This document shows positions 1 through 6,614 of a DNA stretch of 13,542 nt, in pieces. How positions within the stretch are numbered: position 1 is the first letter of the stretch; the number at the start of each line of letters is the position of its first letter. The stretch spans positions 1 to 13,542 of the forward strand of contig DGVW01000074.1 in assembly GCA_002396005.1 (NCBI GenBank). Reading direction: 5' to 3'. This stretch comes from Oribacterium sp. UBA4274. Its GTDB lineage: Bacteria; Bacillota; Clostridia; Lachnospirales; Lachnospiraceae. The notes under the pieces were generated by a model that worked only from the letters and a program-made list of their open reading frames with translations, made no database searches and was not told where the DNA came from. The translations under genes were made by a program, and so were the position numbers.

Positions 1-322
1 GGATGATGATGCTTCCGATCAGGACGCAAGAAATGAAGCTATCGGAGAATTCATGACATTCTTCTTTGCGCCCGAGAACTATACAGCCTGGGTTGAAATG
101 GAGGGATTCCTTCCGGTAGTGAAATCCGGTGTGAAATATATGGCAAAGTATGATACCAACTTCGGTGCATGGCTCGATATCCTTAATAACTGCAAGTTCT
201 ATCCCACTGAAAAAGCCGAGTGGGCACAGGCCAAAAAGGACATCATCGCTGCCGAACAGAATGCCCTGAACGGTAATGATGTGAAAAAGGAACTGGATAA
301 GGTACAGAAGAAGCTGACCTAA
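1..322 (+). CDS. Extracellular solute-binding protein of a sugar-type ABC transporter, C-terminal part
   Basis: This is the C-terminal 106 residues of a gene that begins before the window; the reading frame is already open at base 2, so the ATG at 53 is internal. Such lipoproteins capture a sugar or oligosaccharide outside the membrane and hand it to a MalFG-type permease. The recognisable part is the motif PENYTAWVEMEGFLPVVKSG, typical of the last third of family 1 sugar-binding proteins, followed by a charged helical tail rich in Lys, Glu and Ala that ends KVQKKLT. No permease or ATPase gene follows; the next gene is convergent, 53 bases away. Substrate cannot be told from this fragment. 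I see no clear terminator between the stop and the LysR gene. Confidence 0.8.
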   Translation, partial: DDDASDQDARNEAIGEFMTFFFAPENYTAWVEMEGFLPVVKSGVKYMAKYDTNFGAWLDILNNCKFYPTEKAEWAQAKKDIIAAEQNALNGNDVKKELDKVQKKLT

Positions 323-375
323 AACCCAACTCAGACCAAAGCGCCGCACCAAATCTATAATGGCACAGATCGTTT

Positions 376-1266
376 TTATAATAACCGATAAGGCCATGAA
401 ACTCTGCCGGCCTCCTCGCAAAACAGTTTCACTGCAGGATTATGTGCGTCACTGTTCCATGCCAGCGAATGATATATATGACAAACCTTAGAATCATAAT
501 CAACATAACGCAAAGGAAGGTTATTCTGCTGAAAAGATTTTGGCAGCGACGCGAGACCCTGACCGGCAACGGCCATGGCAAGGCACACCCCCGGTTGTTC
601 TTCAAATCTCAAATGCTCGGAAGGAATTCCGGAACGGATCAGATTATCAACAAGTTCCTTCATACATACTGAGTTATGATTATTCATAAGGATGATTTCT
701 TCTTTTATATCTTCTGCCGAAACACTTTTCCTGTCTGCCAGAGGATGTGTTTCCGGAACTGCAAAACAAGTACTTTCATTAAACAGTGGTACTGAAGACA
801 ATCCATGCCTGTTTTTAACTTCCTGAGTAAGGAGAATGGCCACATCCAGCGTTCCCAGTTCCAGATAATCAGCGAGTTCTTTACACTGTTGCTCCAGAAT
901 CGAAACTTCAATCTCAGGGTGTTTTTTTGAAAAGACAGCAATAAAACTATGAAGTCCGGCCCAGTTTATGAAACCATGATACCCTATAGTAAGATGTTGC
1001 TTACCATAACCGTTTTGAGGTATCTTGTTCAATAATCTGCGATAACTATCCATGATATGTGATAAACCTGCATGTACTATTTTTCCGGATTCTGTCAGCC
1101 TGATTCCTACACGATCACGTTCAAAAAGTGTCACATGCAATTCTTTTTCCAGTTCACGTATCTGAAATGACATAGCAGGCTGCGTCATGCACATCCTCTC
1201 TGCTGCCTTTGTCATATTTCCAGTTTCTGCTGCCGTTAAAAAGCACTCTATTCTGTAAAAATCCAT
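376..1266 (-). CDS. LysR-family transcriptional regulator
   Basis: The product has 296 residues, the normal size for the family. Residues 1-60 form the winged helix-turn-helix (MDFYRIECFLTAAETGNMTKAA, then TQPAMSFQIRELEKELHVTLFER). The remainder is the two-lobed periplasmic-binding-like effector domain. LysR regulators usually bind T-N11-A dyads and respond to a small metabolite. I chose the ATG at 1266 because GGAGG lies 8 bases upstream and the protein then begins as LysR proteins do. Starting at 1353 would add 29 residues encoded by a hairpin. The gene lies downstream of, and on the same strand as, the FAD oxidoreductase gene, so that gene is a plausible target; the effector is unknown. 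Confidence 0.93.
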   Translation of the reverse strand: MDFYRIECFLTAAETGNMTKAAERMCMTQPAMSFQIRELEKELHVTLFERDRVGIRLTESGKIVHAGLSHIMDSYRRLLNKIPQNGYGKQHLTIGYHGFINWAGLHSFIAVFSKKHPEIEVSILEQQCKELADYLELGTLDVAILLTQEVKNRHGLSSVPLFNESTCFAVPETHPLADRKSVSAEDIKEEIILMNNHNSVCMKELVDNLIRSGIPSEHLRFEEQPGVCLAMAVAGQGLASLPKSFQQNNLPLRYVDYDSKVCHIYHSLAWNSDAHNPAVKLFCEEAGRVSWPYRLL

Positions 1267-1317
1267 TTCCATCTCCTCCAAAATGAGAATACCATTAATC
1301 GCAGAATAATCAACAAT

Positions 1318-1355
1318 AAGTGCAGTCACCGGTATTTCTACCGATAACTGCACTT
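1318..1355 (-). terminator. Strong hairpin between the flavoprotein and LysR genes
   Basis: Bases 1318-1334 and 1339-1355 form a 17-bp stem around a 4-base loop. Read as plus-strand RNA the stem has two C/A mismatches; read as minus-strand RNA both become G-U pairs, so the stem is complete, and the loop reads GAAA, a stable GNRA tetraloop. After the stem the minus strand runs ATTGTTGATTATTC, a loose T-rich tail. It starts 24 bases past the flavoprotein stop and so probably ends or attenuates that transcript. It also lies in the leader of the LysR gene, so partial read-through could couple the two. Confidence 0.7.
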
Positions 1356-1378
1356 ACATAATCTCTATCTATATGGAA

Positions 1379-3088
1379 TCAGTTGTTTTCCGCGATATGC
1401 TCAGCAGCTGCCTTACCGCTATAAACAGCAAATCCCTGACATGATCCTTCGCAAATGCTTACATCATAGGAGTCTCCATAGATTCCGCCTGCATCGCATC
1501 CAACTGCATAAAGATGTGGGATTGGCTTAGCATTAGCATCAAGAACCTGAGCATCAGGAGTGATCTTCATACCACCAACTGTGGTGAAAATTCCTGCAAA
1601 AAGTTCAAATGCATAGTAAGGACCGCTCTCCAATGGCAGTAAATACTTCGCATCCTTTGCAAATTCCTCGTCCACACCTTTCTCGCAGAAGCCGTTATAT
1701 TTCTCTATGGAAGCTTTTAATGCATCAGCATCAAGGTTAAGTTCCTGAGCCACATCGTCCAATGTTTCCATCGGTCCATGAACATACTGATTGCCACCAT
1801 CTTTCTGTGCCTTGAACTGGTCCCAAAGTTCACTCAATGGTTCACCGGCATGTATATACTCACCACATCCAAAGGTACCACCGTACTCATACATCTCATC
1901 CATCTGCTTCTGAGTCACTATGGAAATAACACGATCCTGCATACTCTGAGCATTTCCGGAGAATGTAAAATTACGCTCTGCATAGTACTCGTTAACAAAA
2001 CGCTGACACTCTCCATTTATCCAGAAGTATGGCTGGAAAGCTGATGCGCAGTAGAGATGTGTTCCATACATAACTCCCGGTATGCATCCGCCATAAAATA
2101 CAAGACATCCAGGCGCCGGTGCCAGAGTTCCTCCGGCCTGACGCGCAGCATTGATACCGAATCCATTTCTTCCACCGGCACCCATCGGATCGATTCTGTC
2201 AGGATTCTTACCAAACTCACGGATCATCTCCGGATTGTCAGAGTAGCCTCCTGTTGCAAGGATAACTCCCTTTGAAGCATTATACTGAATATACTTATCT
2301 TCTTCCCTGGCAATGATTCCTGTTACAGCCCCATCTGAACCCTGGATGATATTTACACCTTCACTTCCAAGCACAAGTGTAGCTCCGGCCTCAGTAACTG
2401 CCTTTGTCAGATTATCAACATATGTTTTTCCGGAAATCTGACCTTCTTCATATTTGTACTGATGCCAGGTGTTGTACTCATTATCACACATGGTTCCAGT
2501 CCCCTGAAACTCGACTCCTACACTTTCAAGCCAGGCGATATTCTCTCCTGAGTTGTCTATATACTTCCTGAAAAGTGCACCATCAGCATACCAGTGATGG
2601 AAATCCATAGCACGAGTAAAAAGATCATATCCGAGATCAGGTGGGTTCTTTCCATTCTCCTTCTGTATGTGGCTGTTGATAGCAAACAGTCCCTCTGTAA
2701 AAAGTGTTGTTCCGCCTGTGACATTTCTCTGCTCCAACAGCACAGTTTTCATGCCAAGCTGCGCAGATCTTATAGCAGCGCTCATTCCACCGCCACCGGC
2801 ACCTACAACTATTACATCAAAATCACGGGTTTCACTGATGTCATAGTTCTCCTGCGGGAGAAATGTTTTCACAGCCTCTGTTGAACCGGCACTTTCACCG
2901 GTTGCTGCTGTTTCTGCAGCTGCCGTAGTCCCTGCCGCAGCTGTACTTTCCGATACCGCAGTACCCTCTGTTGCCTCCGGTATCTCATTTGCCCTGTCAC
3001 ATCCTACACCGATCAAACCTATAGCTGCGCCCACACCGGTTGCAGCCGCGCCCTTTAAAAAAGAACGTCTACTGATTTTCTTCTCCAT
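1379..3088 (-). CDS. Tat-exported FAD-dependent oxidoreductase, fumarate reductase/flavocytochrome c superfamily
   Basis: The product has 569 residues. Residues 6-12 (SRRSFLK) are a twin-arginine motif, followed by a hydrophobic stretch ending GVGC at 27-30, so Cys30 may be lipidated. Residues 31-75 are a low-complexity Ala/Thr/Glu/Ser linker. The FAD Rossmann motif GAGGGG is at 96-101, and the FAD_binding_2 pattern ends in PHLYAVGCDAGGIYG near the C terminus. The start at 3088 has AGGAG at the right distance; the ATG at 3145 has no such site. There is no FMN-binding domain and no CXXCH haem motif, so its electron donor must be another protein. The HHTMGG and NRLGG active-site stretches of fumarate reductases read FTTVGG and YDVSI here, so fumarate is an unlikely substrate. 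A reductase for an organic acceptor in anaerobic respiration is my inference. Confidence 0.88.
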   Translation of the reverse strand: MEKKISRRSFLKGAAATGVGAAIGLIGVGCDRANEIPEATEGTAVSESTAAAGTTAAAETAATGESAGSTEAVKTFLPQENYDISETRDFDVIVVGAGGGGMSAAIRSAQLGMKTVLLEQRNVTGGTTLFTEGLFAINSHIQKENGKNPPDLGYDLFTRAMDFHHWYADGALFRKYIDNSGENIAWLESVGVEFQGTGTMCDNEYNTWHQYKYEEGQISGKTYVDNLTKAVTEAGATLVLGSEGVNIIQGSDGAVTGIIAREEDKYIQYNASKGVILATGGYSDNPEMIREFGKNPDRIDPMGAGGRNGFGINAARQAGGTLAPAPGCLVFYGGCIPGVMYGTHLYCASAFQPYFWINGECQRFVNEYYAERNFTFSGNAQSMQDRVISIVTQKQMDEMYEYGGTFGCGEYIHAGEPLSELWDQFKAQKDGGNQYVHGPMETLDDVAQELNLDADALKASIEKYNGFCEKGVDEEFAKDAKYLLPLESGPYYAFELFAGIFTTVGGMKITPDAQVLDANAKPIPHLYAVGCDAGGIYGDSYDVSICEGSCQGFAVYSGKAAAEHIAENN

Positions 3089-3139
3089 GCAATTCTCCTT
3101 GACTCTTCTTCTCTCTGAATCCTGATTTTGAGATTCAGT

Positions 3140-3155
3140 TAACAATATATTGTTA
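3140..3155. promoter_or_regulatory. 16-bp perfect palindrome just upstream of the flavoprotein gene
   Basis: TAACAATATATTGTTA is a perfect palindrome. Directly next to it, on the minus strand, is TATAAT (complement of 3155-3160), a consensus -10 box pointing at the flavoprotein gene. The transcription start would then fall inside the palindrome. No good -35 box lies 16-18 bases further upstream, as is usual for activator-dependent promoters. It is a candidate operator, possibly for the neighbouring LysR protein. AT-rich palindromes also arise by chance, so confidence is moderate. Confidence 0.45.
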
Positions 3156-3220
3156 TTATATAAATAATCTATGTGTAAAGAGTTATCAAAAATCCTTATC
3201 AGGCATCAATTATTTTTATG

Positions 3221-3403
3221 TCACTGTGTTTCAATGCCATCTTTTCCACCTCGCTTTCTGCAGGAAGTTCCTCTCCCTTGCATATCCCAGTCAAAGAAAG
3301 AGGGGCGTTTTACCCGCCTCTCATCATCCGTCAGAGCATCCTCTGTTCCTTCCAGAAGTCCCTTCACGAAATAACTGTAGTTTCCTCCGATATTTTCAGA
3401 TAT
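3221..3403 (-). pseudogene. Unrecognised open stretch, possible gene remnant
   Basis: Most of the gap between the flavoprotein and MarR genes holds a minus-strand frame open for 60 codons between a TAG at 3404-3406 and a TGA at 3221-3223. Its translation looks protein-like in the first part (SENIGGNYSYFVKGLLEG, then TEDALTDDERRVKRPSFFDW) and less so afterwards. It has no ATG near its beginning; GTG near 3365 is the earliest alternative, with GGAGG too far upstream. A stem-loop with a T-rich tail lies within it (3293-3321). I do not recognise a family. It may be the end of a decayed gene or an untranslated RNA whose translation looks coding by chance. Confidence 0.25.
3293..3321 (-). terminator. 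Terminator-like stem-loop in the flavoprotein-MarR gap
   Basis: On the minus strand AGAGGCG pairs with CGCCCCTCT (7 pairs with a 2-base bulge) around the loop GGTAAAA, and TTTCTTTG follows. It lies about 205 bases upstream of the flavoprotein start, so it could stop a transcript arriving from the right before the flavoprotein promoter. The stem is short and bulged, and it is only a candidate. Confidence 0.3.
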
Positions 3404-3414
3404 CTAAAACCTTC

Positions 3415-3443
3415 TTGACGTTGGTCTGATTTCGGACTATAAT
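3415..3443 (+). promoter_or_regulatory. Promoter of the MarR-MATE operon
   Basis: TTGACG at 3415-3420 and TATAAT at 3438-3443 are separated by 17 bases, almost a consensus sigma-A promoter. Transcription would start near 3450, about 30 bases before the MarR start codon. The spacer and the start region are covered by the two arms of the inverted repeat at 3423-3465. Confidence 0.85.
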
Positions 3444-3465
3444 TCTAAAAGTCCGAAATCAGACC
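3423..3465. promoter_or_regulatory. Double operator, perfect 16-bp inverted repeat
   Basis: GGTCTGATTTCGGACT at 3423-3438 is repeated in perfect inverted form at 3450-3465, with an 11-base spacer holding most of the -10 box. Each arm is itself an imperfect palindrome (TCTGATTTCGGA), the usual size of one MarR dimer site. The centres of the two sites are 27 bases apart. One arm fills the -35/-10 spacer and the other covers the start of transcription. The natural reading is autorepression by the MarR protein encoded just downstream, relieved by a ligand that the MATE pump exports. Confidence 0.8.
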
Positions 3466-3481
3466 AGCAAGGAGGTCACAA

Positions 3482-3910
3482 ATGCTTAATCAAGATAAAA
3501 CAGTCCACCAATATGACACTATTAACAGCGAAATCGCCAATGTTTATCACGAGATCAATCGAAAACTAGGTTTATCTGATACAGAATCGCTCATCTTGTA
3601 TGAAGTTGCTGTGAACGAAGATATTTCCCAAAAAAAGATCTGCAGTCTCTATGGACTTAGTAAGCAAACCATCCATTCTGCTGTGAAAAAAATGATCAAT
3701 GCAGGTATATTTGAGCCACTGACTGGTCAAAAAAACGAGCATCTCACATTGACCAAAAAAGGCGAAGGAATCATCAAGGACAAGATAAGTGTGTTTGTTG
3801 ATATAGAAAACAGAGTGTTTCAGTCCTGGACAACCGCTGAAAGAGACATGTTCATAGAACTTAGCAACAGATATCTGAATTCACTCAAGGAAGAGTGTGA
3901 CAAGTTATAA
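3482..3910 (+). CDS. MarR-family transcriptional regulator
   Basis: The product has 142 residues, the standard MarR length. Helices at each end form the dimer interface. The winged helix-turn-helix lies at about residues 45-105, with the recognition region YGLSKQTIHSAVKKMINAGI followed by the wing (LTGQKNEHLTLTKKGEGI). The ribosome site AAGGAGG ends 6 bases before the ATG. The gene is the first of an operon with the MATE transporter, 11 bases apart. MarR proteins next to efflux genes usually repress both genes until a toxic ligand binds; the operator described at 3423-3465 supports that here. The ligand cannot be predicted from sequence. Confidence 0.93.
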   Translation: MLNQDKTVHQYDTINSEIANVYHEINRKLGLSDTESLILYEVAVNEDISQKKICSLYGLSKQTIHSAVKKMINAGIFEPLTGQKNEHLTLTKKGEGIIKDKISVFVDIENRVFQSWTTAERDMFIELSNRYLNSLKEECDKL

Positions 3911-3921
3911 GAGAGGAATCG

Positions 3922-5286
3922 ATGAGAAGAAGTTATAATAAGAAGTCTGACTTCAACGCTATAGAATTATCAAACCATTTCACATATTCAACATTACTGA
4001 GATTTACCATGTCATCTATACTCATGATGATATTTACATCCATATACAATGTTGTTGACGGATTTTATGTGTCCAATTATGTCGGCAGCACACCTTTTGC
4101 ATCCTTGAATCTGATATTTCCTTTTATCATGCTTATCTCAGCCATCGGATTTATGTTTGGCTCAGGCGGCAGTGCTCTGGTGGCTATGACATTAGGGCTT
4201 GGAAAACAGAAAATAGCCAATGGTATTTTCTCTTTCATCATATATACTGTTATCGGCATTGGCCTGCTGCTTTCAGCCATCGGTTTCGTGATCACTCCAC
4301 AAGTGGCATCCTTACTGGGTGCGAGCAATGAAATGCTTCCTTACTGCACCGTTTATGCCAGAGTCTCTTTTATCGGCCTTCCTGCGGCTATGTTACAGAT
4401 TTGTTTCCAGGCTTTTCTGATAACTGCAGAGAAACCACAGCTTGGACTCAAAATCACTTTTATTGCAGGAATAGCCAATATAATCCTTGATGCTGTTTTT
4501 ATGGGAGTCTTTAAGTGGGGGCTGTGGAGCGCAGCACTTGCAACCATCATAGGTCAGTTCATCGGTGGCATTGCTCCTGTTATTTACTTCCTGTTACCAA
4601 ACGACTCAAAACTAAGACTTGGTAAGCCTTTATGCAACATGAAGTCGCTGCTCAAGGCTGTCATTAACGGTTCATCTGAGTTTTTGTCCAATATCTCCAT
4701 GTCCGTTGTAAACATGCTCTACAACTATCAGCTTATGAGATTTGCAGGTAAGCTGGGGGTTTCAGCATACGGAATCATCATGTACACTACGATCATCTTT
4801 ATCGGCATCTTCATGGGATATTCCATGGGTGTGGCTCCTATCGCAGGGTACAACCTGGGGGCCGGCAATTACAAAGAGCTGAAAAATGTTTTCACCCGCA
4901 GCATGAAACTGATTGGCGGAGCAAGTTTCATCATCGTTACGATATCACTTCTTACCTCGGGACTTTTGGCCGGTATCTTCACGAAAAATGATCCGGAACT
5001 CTATATGCTGACCAAACATGCGATACGTATTTACTCCATATCATATCTCTTTAGCGGACTCAGTATATTTGCATCAGCATTTTTTACCGGTCTTAACAAC
5101 GGTCTCATTTCGGCTGTTATTTCCTTTTTGAGAACTCTGGTGTTCCAGGTCATAGCGGTTTTGGTTCTCCCGGGCCTATTCGGTATAGATGGTATATGGT
5201 CTGCAATCGTAGTAGCAGAAATGTCAGCATTTGTATTCTCACTGATATGCTTGTTTCGTTTTAATACAAGATACCATTACGCGTGA
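3922..5286 (+). CDS. MATE-family multidrug efflux transporter
   Basis: The product has 454 residues and about 12 hydrophobic segments, as expected for MATE proteins, which are membrane antiporters that expel cationic drugs or metabolites in exchange for Na+ or H+. The two halves are visible: the first begins with MSSILMMIFTSIYNVVDGFYV and contains GSGGSALVAMTLGLGK, and the second contains the typical APIAGYNLGAGN motif near residues 304-315. GAGAGGAATC precedes the ATG. It is co-transcribed with the MarR gene and ends in a terminator at 5355-5392. It probably gives resistance or exports a metabolite whose presence the MarR protein senses. A diverged relic of the 3' part of a similar gene lies at 10616-10694. 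Confidence 0.95.
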   Translation: MRRSYNKKSDFNAIELSNHFTYSTLLRFTMSSILMMIFTSIYNVVDGFYVSNYVGSTPFASLNLIFPFIMLISAIGFMFGSGGSALVAMTLGLGKQKIANGIFSFIIYTVIGIGLLLSAIGFVITPQVASLLGASNEMLPYCTVYARVSFIGLPAAMLQICFQAFLITAEKPQLGLKITFIAGIANIILDAVFMGVFKWGLWSAALATIIGQFIGGIAPVIYFLLPNDSKLRLGKPLCNMKSLLKAVINGSSEFLSNISMSVVNMLYNYQLMRFAGKLGVSAYGIIMYTTIIFIGIFMGYSMGVAPIAGYNLGAGNYKELKNVFTRSMKLIGGASFIIVTISLLTSGLLAGIFTKNDPELYMLTKHAIRIYSISYLFSGLSIFASAFFTGLNNGLISAVISFLRTLVFQVIAVLVLPGLFGIDGIWSAIVVAEMSAFVFSLICLFRFNTRYHYA

Positions 5287-5354
5287 TAGATTGGCACAGT
5301 CCTTCTGCGTATTGAATTGATTTCATTTTTCTACAACCCATCCATAAAAGTATT

Positions 5355-5392
5355 AAAGGACAGGTACTACATCTCCGTAATACCTGTCCTTT
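5355..5392 (+). terminator. Rho-independent terminator of the MarR-MATE operon
   Basis: AAAGGACAGGTA (5355-5366) pairs perfectly with 5381-5392. After one mismatch, 3 more inner pairs close a 6-base loop. TTTT follows the G/C part of the stem. Read from the minus strand it is followed by TTTAATACTTTTATGG, so it may also end the convergent operon coming from the right. Confidence 0.85.
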
Positions 5393-5454
5393 TATAAAAT
5401 GACATTCATCATTTCCATTGATGACTATCAAATACTTTCATATATAAGAAACTC

Positions 5455-5565
5455 TTACATTCCGAGGAGTTCTGTCCAGGTCTTGACATCCTCTTCTGTA
5501 GCTTCGGCTCCGAGTCGCTTTCCTTCCCCAACAGTCACATCACTGACAACTATACCCTTAAGGTA
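5455..5565 (-). pseudogene. In-frame coding-like tail after the MetQ-type gene
   Basis: Directly after the TGA that ends the MetQ-type protein, the same frame stays open for 36 sense codons up to a TAA at 5455-5457. It reads YLKGIVVSDVTVGEGKRLG and then AEATEEDVKTWTELLGM. Composition is clearly coding: most codons begin with G or A, and both other minus-strand frames contain stop codons. It has no start codon or ribosome site of its own that I would trust. Either a nonsense mutation cut off the original end of the MetQ-type protein, or it is the fused end of another gene. I do not recognise the family of the tail. Confidence 0.5.
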
Positions 5566-6525
5566 TCATTTCTTTCCTGCCAGTTCCTTCAACTCATCAA
5601 GGCTTGCAACCTTTTTTGAATATAGTGTCAAAGGAGCTGATGATGTATCTCCTATAGGTGTAATGTCATAGCCCTGAGAATCAATCTCTGACTGAAGATA
5701 TGCCTTGTGCTGAAATGCATTCAAATCAATCTCTCCACTATTGAGAGCTTCATTAGGCAGATTATAAGCATCAAATATAACCGGTTCGATGTATATACCT
5801 GCGTTTTCATCATCCAATACTTTCTGCACTGCCTTCCATACATCGGCAGTACCGCATACTCCAATCTTTACAACCTGTTTTCCGGATTTATCAGAGTTAT
5901 ATCCCTCAAGTTTATCGACAAAATCTGCTTCTACGCTATAATTTTTATCATACTCGAAAGCCGGAACTGATGATTCTTTATTCTTCTCAAGTATATACTC
6001 TGCGATAGTCTGTGTCTGATATGCATCTACAATCTTTTTATAGGTCTCATTATCCTTGTCTTGTGTTCTTGCAACTATAACATTGATATAAGGGTTATCT
6101 GAGCCTACCTCCTGCACCTCAGTGATGAGGCCATCTTTACTAGGTGACAGTCCGGCAGGAACGGCATATGTACCATTAATTGTTGATGCAGCATAGTCAT
6201 CCAGTGTTGCAACGAGTGTATTGGCTGCTGCCGGAGCGATTTCAATGTTGTACAGATATTCTGTCACATCTGCAAGTTCCGGAGTATATCCGGCATCCGG
6301 ATTCACTTTGATGAGCCCTGCAGTTGCCAGTAGATTGATAGCTCTTGCCTGATTTGTAGCATCACTCGGTACACCGATTTTTATCGGTCCCCCTGTTTTT
6401 GAGGATTCCTTTGCTTCGTTTCCTCCTGCTGCATGTGCTTCAGTTGCACCACATCCACTGAGAGATGCCGCAACCGTTGTTGCCAGAACCAAAGATATAA
6501 TTGCATTAAATACTTTCTTTCTCAT
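5566..6525 (-). CDS. metQ: MetQ/NlpA-type substrate-binding lipoprotein with circularly permuted domains
   Basis: The product has 319 residues: a lipoprotein signal peptide with lipobox LSGC at 22-25, a Ser/Gly/Glu linker, then two half-domains. Residues 47-190 match the C-terminal half of MetQ (IKIGVPSDATNQARAINLL, GTYAVPAGLSP, DNPYINVIVAR, SVPAF). Residues 218-319 match the N-terminal half (VVKIGV, GEIDLNAFQHKAYL, TLYSKKVASLDELKELAGKK). The order is therefore the reverse of ordinary MetQ, and the last residues would join directly onto residues 48-52 in the usual protein. MetQ proteins bind methionine or related amino acids for the MetNI transporter, whose genes lie just upstream. AAGGAG stands 9 bases before the ATG. 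The gene is 89 bases from metI. Residues 191-217 link the halves. Confidence 0.88.
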   Translation of the reverse strand: MRKKVFNAIISLVLATTVAASLSGCGATEAHAAGGNEAKESSKTGGPIKIGVPSDATNQARAINLLATAGLIKVNPDAGYTPELADVTEYLYNIEIAPAAANTLVATLDDYAASTINGTYAVPAGLSPSKDGLITEVQEVGSDNPYINVIVARTQDKDNETYKKIVDAYQTQTIAEYILEKNKESSVPAFEYDKNYSVEADFVDKLEGYNSDKSGKQVVKIGVCGTADVWKAVQKVLDDENAGIYIEPVIFDAYNLPNEALNSGEIDLNAFQHKAYLQSEIDSQGYDITPIGDTSSAPLTLYSKKVASLDELKELAGKK

Positions 6526-6614
6526 AATACTTTTCTCCTTCTTTCAATCCAAATCACGCGACTTTTATCAGCCACTTCTTTACATATATAAACTCATGCA
6601 GTGCCTTACTTAAG

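Noticed and set aside
1267..1353. 29-residue N-terminal extension of the LysR protein
   Set aside because: It is encoded by the hairpin and has no ribosome site, while the ATG at 1266 has GGAGG and gives the normal family start.
3330..3370. SRP RNA-like GGAAGGAA segment on the minus strand
   Set aside because: Only a short purine stretch resembles the SRP tetraloop region; the flanking conserved bases and pairing are absent.
3171..3429. Several plus-strand open frames in the flavoprotein-MarR gap
   Set aside because: Composition is Ser/Pro/Phe-rich without a ribosome site or family likeness, and the longest runs into the MarR promoter.
5566..5568. TGA read as selenocysteine
   Set aside because: No convincing SECIS-type hairpin with the right spacing follows, and no MetQ-type selenoprotein is known to me. 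The first bases after the TGA form only a 5-bp stem.
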